From assembly GCF_900444995.1 (NCBI RefSeq), contig NZ_UAPQ01000001.1, positions 558,001 to 622,000 on the forward strand: DNA of 64,000 bases, in the 5' to 3' direction. The notes under the pieces are model-generated. The model searched no databases and was not told the origin of the DNA. It saw nothing but the letters and a program-made list of their open reading frames with translations. Every line of letters begins with the position of its first letter. Within the stretch, counting starts at the first letter, position 1. This document shows, piece by piece, positions 25,638 to 37,984 of this stretch. The stretch is from Actinomyces bovis (lineage in GTDB: Bacteria > Actinomycetota > Actinomycetes > Actinomycetales > Actinomycetaceae). The position numbers were made by a program, and so were the translations under genes.

Positions 25638-25679
25638 GACGGCCTCGCCCCAGCCGGTGCAGGCTAGGGCGAGGCCGTC
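25638..25679. terminator. Hairpin between convergent exonuclease and guaB genes
   Basis: A 13-bp stem, GACGGCCTCGCCC with its complement, encloses a 16-base loop in the 86-bp gap. The flank carries ATTTTTA upstream on the plus strand, so the fit to a T-run terminator is imperfect in both directions. Confidence 0.6.
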
Positions 25680-25698
25680 TAAGCGCTGGCTTTGAGGC

Positions 25699-27309
<1,611 letters not shown>

Positions 27310-27483
27310 CTATTGAAATAGTGACCAGCAGCACGGGACTGCCCCCACGTCCTCCTGACAAGACGTGACCCATACAGGTTCGTAACTGCATTGATATTAG
27401 GCTGTTACTTGAATTACGCTTGCGTCATTCTCCTCTCCCCACCCTTGGGGCGCGCTGCGGTGCCCCACACGAAAGGAATCCCG

Positions 27484-27807
27484 ATGCTGGCGATCGCCCA
27501 ACTTCCCGGACCCGTGGCAGAACTGTGGGAGTGGCAGGTTCGCGGCGCCTGCCGGAGTGCTGACGCTTCGATGTTCTTTCACCCGGAGGGCGAGCGCGGC
27601 TCCGCCCGCCGCAACCGAGATATTCAGGCCAAGCAACTGTGCGCTAACTGCCCGGTAATAGAGCAGTGCCGCGAGCACGCGCTGCGCGTCAACGAGCCCT
27701 ACGGCGTCTGGGGCGGTATGAGTGAGGAGGACCGCCGGGCCGCCTTGGCCGACCAGTCCGCCAACCGTTACAGCGCTCGCCCCGCCGTGGCCGAGTCTGC
27801 CGCCTGA
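27484..27807 (+). CDS. WhiB-family iron-sulfur transcription factor
   Basis: A 107-residue WhiB protein. The four cluster cysteines are Cys23 (GACRS), Cys53 and Cys56 (CANCPV) and Cys62 (QCREHAL), with the turn GVWGGMSEEDRR after them. Such proteins bind a [4Fe-4S] cluster, and some act with the primary sigma factor. AAAGGA is seven bases ahead of the ATG. It is monocistronic and convergent with groES. Which WhiB paralogue it is cannot be decided from this sequence. Confidence 0.92.
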   Translation: MLAIAQLPGPVAELWEWQVRGACRSADASMFFHPEGERGSARRNRDIQAKQLCANCPVIEQCREHALRVNEPYGVWGGMSEEDRRAALADQSANRYSARPAVAESAA

Positions 27808-27829
27808 GTTTGCCACCCAGCCCATACGC

Positions 27830-27865
27830 ACAGTCGCCCCAGCCCAACCGGGCCGGGGCGACTGT
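27830..27865. terminator. Convergent terminator between whiB and groES
   Basis: An 11-bp stem (ACAGTCGCCCC with its complement) is extended by an inner GCCC/GGGC pair around a short loop. It lies between the converging whiB and groES ends and can serve both. Confidence 0.7.
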
Positions 27866-27903
27866 CTGCGGGGATCAGTTCTGTTGGAACTGCCCCTCTG
27901 CTT

Positions 27904-28200
27904 TCACTTGGTGACGACGGCGAGAATGTCGCGCGCCGACAGGATGAGGTACTCCTCACCCAGGTACTTCACCTCGGTGCCACCGTACTTCGAGTAGATG
28001 ACCAGGTCACCCTCGGCGACGTCCACCGGGACACGGTTGCCGTTGTCGTCAACGCGGCCGGGGCCCACGGCCACGACCTTGCCCTCCTGGGGCTTCTCCT
28101 GGGCGGTGCCCGGGATGACGAGACCGGATGCGGTGGTCTGCTCTGCCTCGACCGTCTGGACGACGACGCGGTCCTCGAGCGGCTTGATGGAGACCGACAC
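27904..28200 (-). CDS. groES: Co-chaperonin GroES
   Basis: A 98-residue Cpn10 that caps the GroEL ring. It shows [20 protein letters not shown] at the start, the mobile loop with GLVIPG, and [16 protein letters not shown]. The length is normal. No groEL follows it, so the chaperonin must be encoded elsewhere. A strong promoter with an overlapping CIRCE element lies about 160 bp upstream. Confidence 0.96.
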   Translation of the reverse strand: MSVSIKPLEDRVVVQTVEAEQTTASGLVIPGTAQEKPQEGKVVAVGPGRVDDNGNRVPVDVAEGDLVIYSKYGGTEVKYLGEEYLILSARDILAVVTK

Positions 28201-28351
28201 TTCGGACCTCCCCTTCTCGCTAGTTAGCGTGTGTAACGACTGTTGGGATCGCGCCCCTCAGCTTCCGGCTGCCGTCGCGGGGGTCAGTCAGAGCCACAGG
28301 GCACAAGCCGCAGGCTTACGGTTGGTTCCCGCACTCCTGCGTCTAATGAAA

Positions 28352-28392
28352 AATCTACGACGCGGTTAGCACTCAGTCAACGCGAGTGCCAA
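28352..28392 (-). promoter_or_regulatory. groES promoter with CIRCE operator
   Basis: The CIRCE element is TTAGCACTC, nine bases, GAGTGCCAA (28366-28392), one mismatch from the consensus. On the minus strand a -35 TTGACT (28375-28380) inside the CIRCE spacer is followed after 17 bp by a -10 TAGATT (28352-28357). HrcA would thus block this promoter until heat shock. The remaining 150 bp to groES form a leader with no other signal. Confidence 0.92.
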
Positions 28393-28491
28393 TCCCGGGG
28401 GTCGGGTTCGCCTAAGGCGTGCACCCTGGCGCGCTACGGGCCCGCTGTGGCCGAGTTAGTTGGCACGCCTAGACGTCGCCCACTGCTCAGC

Positions 28492-29262
28492 TCAGCCGCG
28501 CTGCGCCCGCGTCCAAGCCACCGCCTCTTCCACACTCACCTCATGTGGTCCCAGCAGCGGCGGTTCCCCACGCAGCTCCTCATAGGCCGCCTTCACCAGC
28601 GCCAAGCGCTCCCGCAGCCAAGACCATACCCACTGCGCTCGGTTCGCCTGCGCCCGCGTATCGGCGACGCCGTAGGCATCCACCCCGGCGCGGCGGCACA
28701 GCGTCACGGCCCGACCCAGGTGGAAGTCCTGAGTCACCAGCAGTGCCGACTCAACCCCAAAGACTTGCTTAGCGCGGATACAGGTGGCGCGCGTGTCAAC
28801 GCCCGCGTAATCCAACGCAATGGCCTGCTCCGGCACCCCTACCTTCCGCAGGTAGCGCGCCATAGTGGTGGGCTCGTCATAGTCGACTGCTCGGTTGTCC
28901 CCCGAGACCAGAATCGCCTCCACGCGGCCCTGCCGGTACAGCTGCGCAGCCGCGTCCAGCCGATAAGCCAGCCAGGGCGACGGCGTCCCATTGGGGCGCA
29001 CCGCTGCCCCCAGCACAATCGCCACCGGAGCGCTGCGCGTGTCATCCGCAGCCCCAAGCTCACTAATGCGCCCCGCCGAACCCAAGAATCCCCAGAGATT
29101 CACGCCAGCTAGCACCAAGGCCCCGCAAAGCAGCAGCACGCCCAGCGCTTTGCTCAGTCGGCGGGTGCCGGGCCGGCTCTGCACATTGCCGGCGGCGCGC
29201 CGATTCCCGCTGGGGGCGCTGCTCTCGTCCGGGCGGGGCGCAGTGCTTGGGCTGGTGGTCAC
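28492..29262 (-). CDS. DUF218 (SanA/YdcF-like) membrane-anchored protein
   Basis: A 256-residue protein with a Pro/Ser/Arg-rich cytoplasmic lead, one membrane segment (LGVLLLCGALVLAGVNLWGFL, about residues 40-60) and a DUF218 domain. VAIVLGAAVRPNGTPSPWLAYR, split by the fold, and ILVSGDN, TRATCIRAKQVFG and VTQDFHLGRAV are the conserved stretches. The family includes SanA, linked to vancomycin exclusion and envelope integrity; the chemistry is unclear. The start is a GTG. It is divergent from the methyltransferase gene. Confidence 0.82.
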   Translation of the reverse strand: MTTSPSTAPRPDESSAPSGNRRAAGNVQSRPGTRRLSKALGVLLLCGALVLAGVNLWGFLGSAGRISELGAADDTRSAPVAIVLGAAVRPNGTPSPWLAYRLDAAAQLYRQGRVEAILVSGDNRAVDYDEPTTMARYLRKVGVPEQAIALDYAGVDTRATCIRAKQVFGVESALLVTQDFHLGRAVTLCRRAGVDAYGVADTRAQANRAQWVWSWLRERLALVKAAYEELRGEPPLLGPHEVSVEEAVAWTRAQRG

Positions 29263-29297
29263 AGCACGAACCGTACCGCCGTGAAATGATGCCAGCG

Positions 29298-30560
29298 ATG
29301 GATGCCACTGCCCTCGCCCCCCTGCTCACGCCGCAAGGCTGGGCCCTTTTGGACTCACTGCCGCCCTATGACGAGGCCAGCGCGCTGCGCCTGGGTGAAT
29401 CCCTGCGCGCCCAAGGCTACTCCCCCGAGCTGGTCACGGCAGCGCTGACCCAGCAACGGCTGCGGGCTCGCGCTCAAAGCAAATTCGGACCTTTTGCTTC
29501 CAAGATGCTCTTCACGCCTGATGGCCTGGAGCAAGCCACCCGGCTCGCCGTCGCCGCCCACCACGCCCAGCGCTACTTGCAGGCGGGCGTGAAAAAAGTC
29601 GCCGATCTGGGCTGTGGGATCGGCGGGGAATCCGTTGCCTTCGCAGGTTTGGACCTGCCGGTGCTGGCAGTTGAGCGCGATGAGGCCACTGCGGCCCTAG
29701 CCACCGTCAACCTGATGCCCTTCCCCCACGCACAGGCGATCTGTGCGGATGCTTTGACGGTGGATCTGGCCGCAGCAGGCGTGGACGCAGTATTCGCAGA
29801 CCCGGCTAGGCGCCAGGGCGGCAAGCGCATCACTAATCCTGAGCAGTGGGCGCCGCCCCTATCCCAGGTGCTGGCATTGCGGGAGCAAGTGGCCGCCGTC
29901 GGCGTGAAGGTGGCTCCGGGCTTGGACCATGCCGCCATCCCATCTGACTGCCATGCACAGTGGGTCAGCGTCGGGGGCGACGTCGTAGAGGCCGGCTTGT
30001 GGTGCGGCCCGCTGGCACTTGAGGGGCCCGGTCGCAGTGCGCTAGTGCTGGCCGGTGCAGGACAAAACGGCCAGCCAGACACTGCGAGCACGCATATATT
30101 GCGCGACCCCGAGTGCACAGACCCTGCGGCGGCCCCCACACAGGCAGAGCCCATCGCCTCCCCCGCCCACCTGGGTGAGTATCTATTTGAGCCTGACGGG
30201 GCTGCGATTAGGGCGGGCTTGGTGGCGCATCTGGGCCAGCAGGCCCAGGCGCAGCCGGTGAGTGACAGGATCGCCTACCTGACCGGGAGCGCTCCCCTGC
30301 CGGAGCGGCTGACGCCTTTCCTGCAGGCCTGGCGGATCCGCGAGGTCCTGCCGCTGCACCTGAAGTCCCTCAAGGCGCGGGCCCGCCAACTGGGGCTGGG
30401 ACGGCTGGATATCAAGAAGCGCGGGGTGGAGGTGGTGCCCGAGCAGCTGCGAGCGAGTCTGCGTCTGCCCGGTGGCGCGAACGGGCCGACTGAAAGCTGG
30501 GTGCTCACCCGCGTTGGCGCTGCCCGCAAGGGCCTGGTGCTGGTGGTGGAGTCGGCCTAG
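29298..30560 (+). CDS. THUMP-like class I SAM-dependent methyltransferase
   Basis: A 420-residue methyltransferase. The SAM-binding loop is VADLGCGIGGESVAF, and VFADPARRQGGKRI carries the DPARR signature of the actinobacterial THUMP-like family. A C-terminal domain (RARQLGLGRLDIKKRGVEV) is probably RNA-binding. The substrate is unknown; a tRNA or rRNA is likely. Several ATGs (29286, 29289, 29298) start the frame with no clear ribosome binding site, so the start is uncertain. It begins about 35 bp from the divergent DUF218 gene. Confidence 0.82.
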   Translation: MDATALAPLLTPQGWALLDSLPPYDEASALRLGESLRAQGYSPELVTAALTQQRLRARAQSKFGPFASKMLFTPDGLEQATRLAVAAHHAQRYLQAGVKKVADLGCGIGGESVAFAGLDLPVLAVERDEATAALATVNLMPFPHAQAICADALTVDLAAAGVDAVFADPARRQGGKRITNPEQWAPPLSQVLALREQVAAVGVKVAPGLDHAAIPSDCHAQWVSVGGDVVEAGLWCGPLALEGPGRSALVLAGAGQNGQPDTASTHILRDPECTDPAAAPTQAEPIASPAHLGEYLFEPDGAAIRAGLVAHLGQQAQAQPVSDRIAYLTGSAPLPERLTPFLQAWRIREVLPLHLKSLKARARQLGLGRLDIKKRGVEVVPEQLRASLRLPGGANGPTESWVLTRVGAARKGLVLVVESA

Positions 30561-30696
30561 CGGCGGGTTCTGTCACCCGCGGCGGCATAGACGCCTGCAA
30601 CCCGCTGAACACACAGCAGGATTGACTGCAATTGCAACGATGGCTGCTGCGCCTGCGGTATCGGTGGCGTCTCTGAGCCGCCGCCAGTGACAAGCC

Positions 30697-31743
30697 TCAG
30701 TGGATGACGGGCAGGTCCAGTGGCATGCCGGAGTCAGGGGCGAAGTCCAGGGGGCTGGGCGCCACGCCCGAGCGCAGCGCAGCAGCTCCCATGGCGGCAA
30801 TCTGGGCGCCGTTATCCGTGCAGTAGCGCAGTGGGGGCAGGCGCAGGGTGATCCCGGCAGCCTCGCAGCGCTCAGCAGCCAGGGAACGCAGGCGGGAATT
30901 GGCGGAGAAGCCACCCCCCACCACTAGGGTGTTGCAGCCGGTGTCCTGGCAGGCGCGTACGGCTTTGGCGGTTAGTGAGTCGTTGACGGCTTCGGAGAAG
31001 GCGGCGCAGACGTCAGCTGCGGGCACTTCCTTACCTGCGTCTTGCAGGGCCTCCACATAGCGGGCCACGGCGGTTTTCAAACCGGAGAAGGAGAAGTCGT
31101 ATTTGTGACGCTCTTTGTCTTTGCCTGCTGCCAGTCCGCGCGGGAAGCGGATGGCTTGTAGGTTTCCGGCCTGGGAGAGCCGGTCCACGTGGGGGCCGCC
31201 CGGGTAAGGCAGGTCCAGCAGTCGGCCCACCTTGTCAAAGGCCTCCCCAGCGGCGTCGTCTAGGGTGCCGCCCAGTTCGACGACGTCGCGAGCGATATCC
31301 CCCACGGACAGAATATTGGAATGCCCACCCGAGACGATCAGGCCGATAAATCTCTCCGGCAGAGGGCCATCCACCAGTTCATCCACGGCTAGGTGGCCGA
31401 TCACGTGGTTGACCCCGTAGATGGGCTTACCCAGTGAAGCTGCCAGGGTCTTGGCGGCAGTAATGCCCACGGTTAGGGAACCGATCAGGCCTGGGCCTGC
31501 ACATACCGCTATGGCATCCACCTGTTCTAAAGTCACGCTGGCCTGGGCCAAAGCAGAGTCGAGAGTGGGCAGGAATGCCTGCAGATGGGCGCGGGAGGCG
31601 ATCTCCGGGATGATCCCCCCAAAGCGGGCGTATTCATCCATGGAGGTGGCCACGGTGTCTCCCAGCAGCCTGCCCCCGTGCACCAGAGCCACGCCGGTCT
31701 CATCACAGGTGGACTCAATGCCAAGGATTAGTGCTTCACTCAC
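30697..31743 (-). CDS. tsaD: tRNA N6-threonylcarbamoyladenosine transferase TsaD
   Basis: A 348-residue Kae1/TsaD protein. It transfers the threonylcarbamoyl group to A37 of tRNAs that read ANN codons, with TsaB and TsaE. ILGIESTCDETGVALV and PEIASRAHLQAFLP form the N-terminal half, and GVNHVIGHLAVD supplies metal-ligand histidines. VVGGGFSANSRLR and CTDNGAQIAAMGA complete the ASKHA fold. The GTG at 31743 gives the family N-terminus. It normally follows tsaB and rimI, but here the TetR gene and sdhCAB separate them. Confidence 0.95.
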   Translation of the reverse strand: MSEALILGIESTCDETGVALVHGGRLLGDTVATSMDEYARFGGIIPEIASRAHLQAFLPTLDSALAQASVTLEQVDAIAVCAGPGLIGSLTVGITAAKTLAASLGKPIYGVNHVIGHLAVDELVDGPLPERFIGLIVSGGHSNILSVGDIARDVVELGGTLDDAAGEAFDKVGRLLDLPYPGGPHVDRLSQAGNLQAIRFPRGLAAGKDKERHKYDFSFSGLKTAVARYVEALQDAGKEVPAADVCAAFSEAVNDSLTAKAVRACQDTGCNTLVVGGGFSANSRLRSLAAERCEAAGITLRLPPLRYCTDNGAQIAAMGAAALRSGVAPSPLDFAPDSGMPLDLPVIH

Positions 31744-31889
31744 GGCATTCAGCCTAGCGCTCTGCGCTCCCCGTCCCACCCGCTGCCTGGGATGACCGCG
31801 CTGGCTTTGAGCGGGCTCACATGATGAGGGCGCCGACTCCCCGGGTTGCAAAGCGCGGTAAGTGATTGGGGCGCCGGTAAATTGAACTT

Positions 31890-32744
31890 ATGGCGCGAAA
31901 AGACCGCAAGACCGGCACTCGGCACAGCCTGACCCGGGCGGAGGTCGTGGATTCTGCGCTGTCCCTAGGGCTCACAGATTTCACGCTGGTGGGTGTGGCC
32001 GGGAAGCTGGGGGTTACGCCTTCTTCCCTGTACCGGGTGATCGCCTCGCGTGATGATCTGCTGCGAGCCTGCTTGGAGCGGATCGCCATGAACTCTTTGG
32101 CGGACTTTGATGCGCTGGCTGGTCCCTGGGAGGAAGGGGCGCAGCTCTTTGGGGAACTCATGTGGCAGTTGCTGGATGAAACTCCAGGTTTAGCTCGGGT
32201 GCTTATGTCGACGCCGTGGGCCTATCAGGCCTTTGCCCCCGCGATCGCTTCTTCTAGCGCCGCTTTGGAGGCGGGTGGTCTACCTGCTGAGGAAGCCATG
32301 GTGATGGTGGATTTCATTGCGGACACGGTGGTGGCCACCCATATGCAGGTGGAAATCATGCGGGAGACCGCAGCCGCAGAGGCCGCTGATAAGCCGGCGT
32401 CAGTGCTTGAGACGGTTAGTCCGGATCCGCAGGACAACAGCCACCACTGGACTGAGCTGGGTTGGCTGCACCGCAAGATCGGCATCATTATCGACGGCGT
32501 CGCCACGCATGTGCCGCGCTCCGCTGACACCGCTGAGAGTGCCTACAGTGCCTCGCGCAGTGCCAGCTCGGCCAGTGCCTACAGCACCAGCAGTGCGCGC
32601 AGTGCTGGCAGTGCCCGCAGCGGGGCCAGCGCCGGCAGCGCGACTAGCTCCCACAGTGCCGCCAGTGCCCGCAGTGCTGGCAGTGCCCGCAGTGGTTCCA
32701 GCCCGGCCAGTGGCCAAAGCTCCCCCAGCGCGCCAACTCCCTGA
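31890..32744 (+). CDS. TetR-like regulator with a Ser/Ala-rich repetitive tail
   Basis: A 284-residue protein. Residues 14-60 are a TetR-type helix-turn-helix (LGVTPSSLYRVIASRDDLL). The middle holds a helical ligand domain. From about residue 210 the chain becomes a tract of Ser, Ala, Gly and Arg repeats (SASRSASSAS, SARSAGSARSG twice) to the end. The tail is coded by imperfect tandem DNA repeats. The gene lies on the plus strand between tsaD and sdhB, so its target could be the sdh operon. That is only positional. Confidence 0.72.
   Translation: MARKDRKTGTRHSLTRAEVVDSALSLGLTDFTLVGVAGKLGVTPSSLYRVIASRDDLLRACLERIAMNSLADFDALAGPWEEGAQLFGELMWQLLDETPGLARVLMSTPWAYQAFAPAIASSSAALEAGGLPAEEAMVMVDFIADTVVATHMQVEIMRETAAAEAADKPASVLETVSPDPQDNSHHWTELGWLHRKIGIIIDGVATHVPRSADTAESAYSASRSASSASAYSTSSARSAGSARSGASAGSATSSHSAASARSAGSARSGSSPASGQSSPSAPTP
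32525..32712 (+). repeat. Imperfect tandem repeat coding for the Ser/Ala tail
   Basis: Units close to AGTGCCCGCAGTGCTGGC recur across this stretch, with AGTGCC or AGTGCT every 9-18 bases. One block, CGCAGTGCTGGCAGTGCCCG, occurs twice. The period is a multiple of three, so unit gains or losses would keep the frame. Confidence 0.8.
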
Positions 32745-32832
32745 AACTGCCCTGCCCCGGACGCCGCTGGGGCGGCCACCAAGCGGTGACCGCCCCAACT
32801 TTTGCTTGGCAGCGGGCTCATGCCCTTTGCTG

Positions 32833-33602
32833 TCAGGAATGCGCCACGGTGCCCTTCCACAGGGCGCGACCAAGGTCGCGGTTGAGGCGCGAGATGACCT
32901 CCAGTGGCACGGACTTGGGGCAAACAGCGGCGCATTCACCAATATTGGTGCAGGCACCGAAGCCTTCCTCGTCGTGCTGGTTGAGCATATTGACCACTCG
33001 GTTGAGGCGCTCGGGCTGGCCCTGCGGCAGCAGGCCCAGGTGCGAGACTTTCGCGCCGGTGAACAGCATGGCGGAGGCGTTCGGGCAGGCGGCCACGCAG
33101 GCGCCGCAGCCGATGCAGGCAGCAGCTTCGAAGGCGGCGTCGGCCTTGTCCTTCTGCACCGGAGCCGCGTGGGCGTCCGGGGCAGCCCCCGTGTTCACAG
33201 AGATGAAGCCACCGGCCTGGACGATGCGGTCCAGGGCGGAGCGGTCCACGATGAGGTCACGCAGCACCGGGAAGCCGGTGGAGCGCCAGGGCTCGATCGT
33301 GATGGTGGAGCCGTCCTTGAAGGAGGGGTCCTCCGCCAGGTGACGCATATGCAGCTGGCAGGTGGTGGAGCGGATCGGCCCGTGAGCCTGCCCGTTGATG
33401 ACCACACCGCACTGACCGCAGATGCCCTCGCGGCAGTCGGAGTCGAATGCCACCGGCTCCTGACCGGCCTGGAAGAGCTGCTCGTTGAGCAGGTCCAGGA
33501 CCTCGAGGAAGCTCATGTGCTCCTCGACGCCGGACATCGAGTACTCCTCGAAGTGGCCCTTGGTGTTCTTGTTCTTCTGGCGCCAGATCTTCAGCTTGAT
33601 GT

Positions 33603-33606
<4 letters not shown>
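32833..33606 (-). CDS. sdhB: Succinate dehydrogenase/fumarate reductase iron-sulfur subunit
   Basis: A 257-residue subunit with three clusters: a [2Fe-2S] ferredoxin-like N-terminus ([18 protein letters not shown] with a later cysteine in TTCQLHM), and a C-terminal half with [13 protein letters not shown] and the [13 protein letters not shown] block. It passes electrons from the flavin to the membrane quinone. The GTG start overlaps the sdhA stop as GTGA. It ends the sdhCAB operon. Confidence 0.95.
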
Positions 33607-35606
<2,000 letters not shown>

Positions 35607-35620
35607 TCACTCGCTCTCGA

Positions 35621-36430
35621 TCAGTGGGTCATCGCAGCGCAGTGGGAGACGTGCTCGGCAGCAGAGCCGACCGCCTCACACAGCTGCGGGTAGTAGGTGG
35701 CGTCGGGCATGGGGGCGTCCACCATGCCGAACAGAATCGCAGTGGGAACCGCAATGAAGGAGGCGAACACCGCGAAAGCCACCAGGAAGGCGACGATGCG
35801 GACACCGGGGATGGTGTTCTTACGGATGGCCCCCAGGGTCTGCAAAGCTGACCAAATACCGTGCCACAGGTGCAGGCACAGGGCCACGAGGGCTAGGACG
35901 TAGATCAGGTAGACCCACCACAGCTGGAATGCCCAGTACATGTTGAAGTAGGCGCGACCGTGCACGTACTCCTTGCCCGGGGTGAAGGTCAGGGTGGTGA
36001 ACTGCAGGATGTGGAGGATGATGAACAGGAGCAGGTAGGTGCCGCCCCAGCGCATGGTGCGCATGGCGTAGCGGGAGGCGTAGGAGTCCGCCTTGGAGAC
36101 CTTCACGGCGTACTTGGAGGTGCCGCGCGCCCGCTTGTTGCGCGCCCACAGGTGGTAGGCGCTGCCGACGTGGGCAGCCAGGCACAGCAGCAGCGCGACG
36201 CGCAGGATCCAGAGGAATCCGCTGTAGGGGAGGATCGGGGACAGCAGGGTGCGCAGGAAGACTGCGTAGTGGTCGTACTCGACCTCGCCCTGGAAGTAGT
36301 GCAGGTTTCCGTAGGCGTGGAAGGCAACGAAGAATAGGAAGACGAATCCGGAGATCGCCATCATGCGCTTCATGAAGACCGTCGTGGTGAACGCGGTCCT
36401 CTTCTTATTGGATGTCAGTGTCTTGGCCAC
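35621..36430 (-). CDS. sdhC: Succinate dehydrogenase cytochrome b subunit (B-type)
   Basis: A 269-residue membrane subunit with five predicted helices, beginning about residues 25, 70, 120, 165 and 205. Histidines in FVAFHAYGNLHYF, AAHVGSAYHLW, IILHILQF and LCLHLWHGIW are candidate ligands for two hemes. It anchors SdhAB and hands electrons to or from menaquinone. It is the first gene of the operon; the 150 bp upstream (36431-36583) show no further gene. Confidence 0.9.
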   Translation of the reverse strand: MAKTLTSNKKRTAFTTTVFMKRMMAISGFVFLFFVAFHAYGNLHYFQGEVEYDHYAVFLRTLLSPILPYSGFLWILRVALLLCLAAHVGSAYHLWARNKRARGTSKYAVKVSKADSYASRYAMRTMRWGGTYLLLFIILHILQFTTLTFTPGKEYVHGRAYFNMYWAFQLWWVYLIYVLALVALCLHLWHGIWSALQTLGAIRKNTIPGVRIVAFLVAFAVFASFIAVPTAILFGMVDAPMPDATYYPQLCEAVGSAAEHVSHCAAMTH

Positions 36431-36583
36431 GGCGGAAGGTTAACCGGAGCGCTGCGCCTTGCTGTGCGCGCCTGTCTGCACGAAACGGACCTGCGGCCCT
36501 TGACCGCCATGTTTCCCATTGCTGACGCCGAATCTTCCGGGGCTTGTTGGTTCTGACAGGCGCTCCAGCGCCGTCAGCATAGG

Positions 36584-37198
36584 TCAGACCTCTGCTCCAT
36601 TTCGTAATGCCGCTGTGGGCCAATTCCTAGAGCTCTTAGCTAGCGTCAAGCGCATGACCAACGCATCCTCAACTGGCTGCAGGTAGTACTTCCGCCGTCG
36701 GCCTAGCCCTTTGAAACCACGGGACTCGTACAGCCGCTGTGCTCCGGTGTTGGACTCGCGCACCTCCAGCAGGAGGTGCTTGCAGCCTGCTTGCCGCGCA
36801 ATCTCGACGGCGGCGTCAAGCAAGGCACTTCCAATCCCTTTGCGGCGCCAGGCGGGCACAGTCGCGATGGTCAGCAGGTCCGCGTCACCTCGGCCATCGC
36901 CGTACCAAAGGCCCGCATAGCCGATCAGTTCTCCGGGCTGCTCGCCGGCGCCTTGCTCGACAGCTACCTGCTCGCCGGCGCCTTGCTTAATGGCATCCTG
37001 CCCGGCAGGCCCCGCAGAAGACGCGACCTCTGCCACCAGGTAACTGCGATCCGCCGGCCCCTGAGTGCCAGCGGCTGCCTCTAGGTCAGCTGCCAGCAGC
37101 TGCTCACTCCAGGCCTCCGCGCCGAAGAGTTCCTGCTCCAACTGCGCCACCTGCGGCAGATCCGCAGGTGTCATGGGCCGCAGCCGCCAGTTGCTCAT
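36584..37198 (-). CDS. rimI: Ribosomal protein S18 alanine N-acetyltransferase
   Basis: A 204-residue GNAT acetyltransferase. The acetyl-CoA loop WRRKGIGSALLDAAVEIAR and the C-terminal EVRESNTGAQRLYESRGFKG match RimI. An insertion of about 25 residues between the first strands contains a tenfold-codon duplication (EQGAGEQ twice). The ATG overlaps the tsaB stop by four bases (ATGA). It is in the common tsaE-tsaB-rimI order. Confidence 0.85.
   Translation of the reverse strand: MSNWRLRPMTPADLPQVAQLEQELFGAEAWSEQLLAADLEAAAGTQGPADRSYLVAEVASSAGPAGQDAIKQGAGEQVAVEQGAGEQPGELIGYAGLWYGDGRGDADLLTIATVPAWRRKGIGSALLDAAVEIARQAGCKHLLLEVRESNTGAQRLYESRGFKGLGRRRKYYLQPVEDALVMRLTLAKSSRNWPTAALRNGAEV
36938..36987. 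repeat. 30-bp tandem duplication inside rimI
   Basis: A 20-base identical block lies at 36938-36957 and again at 36968-36987, a period of 30 bp. It adds ten residues per unit to the RimI insertion, which looks tolerated because it is outside the GNAT core. Confidence 0.8.
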
Positions 37199-37905
37199 AG
37201 GGCCCGCTTACGGGTGGTGGGCAGCTGTACGTCCGCGTGCCGCAGGTACAGCGGTTCTGTGTCCAGCACCGTGCCTGCGGGCGCCTGAGCTAGACGAGCC
37301 AGCGCCACCCGCACCTGGGTCAGTGCGTCACCGGAGACCGGCGCCAGCACTTCGCGCCCCTGAGCGAGCTCTGGGTGGAGCGTCACCCCGGAGCCAGCGA
37401 CGGCGTCGGCCTCCCCCAGCTCCAGCGCCCGCTGGGGGGCCGCCACCAGAAAATCCTCAAGCCGCTCGACGTCGTCGGCCCCAGCTGCCCGATAGCGGGC
37501 GGCATAAACCTCCTTGCGGCGCGCATCGGTGGCCACCAGCACCGTGGCTCCCTCTGGCAGCTGGTCCAGCGCTAGGCGGGCCACGGCGTCGAGGCTTGGC
37601 ACCCCGTGCACCGGCACGCCCCGCGTGCGTCCGAGCACCCTGGCGGCCACCAGGCCAGCGCGCAAGCCCGTGAATGGAGCCGGTCCGGTAGCGGCAATTA
37701 CCGCTTCCAGCGGCTGCGCAGCGACCTCTGGCTGGTTCAGGACACTGGCCAGCATGGGGCCTAGCGACTCCGCATGGTGGCGTGAGTCGGACTGTTCTTG
37801 GCGCGCCAGGACGCGCAGTTTGCTGCCGTTGGCCGCTTGCTCTAGCTCGGCCTCGCAGGCGAGCAGCTGGGTTCCTAGGGAGGAGTCGATGGAGACTATG
37901 CGCAC
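37195..37905 (-). CDS. tsaB: tRNA threonylcarbamoyladenosine biosynthesis protein TsaB
   Basis: A 236-residue ASKHA-fold protein that partners TsaD. MRIVSIDSSLGTQL at the start, RHHAESLGPMLASVL, and the GPAPFTGLRAGLVAARVLG block are characteristic. The C-terminal 70 residues vary in the family. It is translationally coupled to rimI. Confidence 0.9.
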   Translation of the reverse strand: MRIVSIDSSLGTQLLACEAELEQAANGSKLRVLARQEQSDSRHHAESLGPMLASVLNQPEVAAQPLEAVIAATGPAPFTGLRAGLVAARVLGRTRGVPVHGVPSLDAVARLALDQLPEGATVLVATDARRKEVYAARYRAAGADDVERLEDFLVAAPQRALELGEADAVAGSGVTLHPELAQGREVLAPVSGDALTQVRVALARLAQAPAGTVLDTEPLYLRHADVQLPTTRKRAL

Positions 37906-37984
37906 GGCCCCAGCCTAGGCCTTGGCGGGTTTATCTCCTGCACCGCTGTGACGCCGCCTGGCCCAGCTAGGTCCGGCGGCCCGA

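Noticed and set aside
32525-32744. The short repeats in the tetR tail considered as a CRISPR array
   Set aside because: The units are in frame, imperfect and contiguous without spacers, so they are coding repeats.
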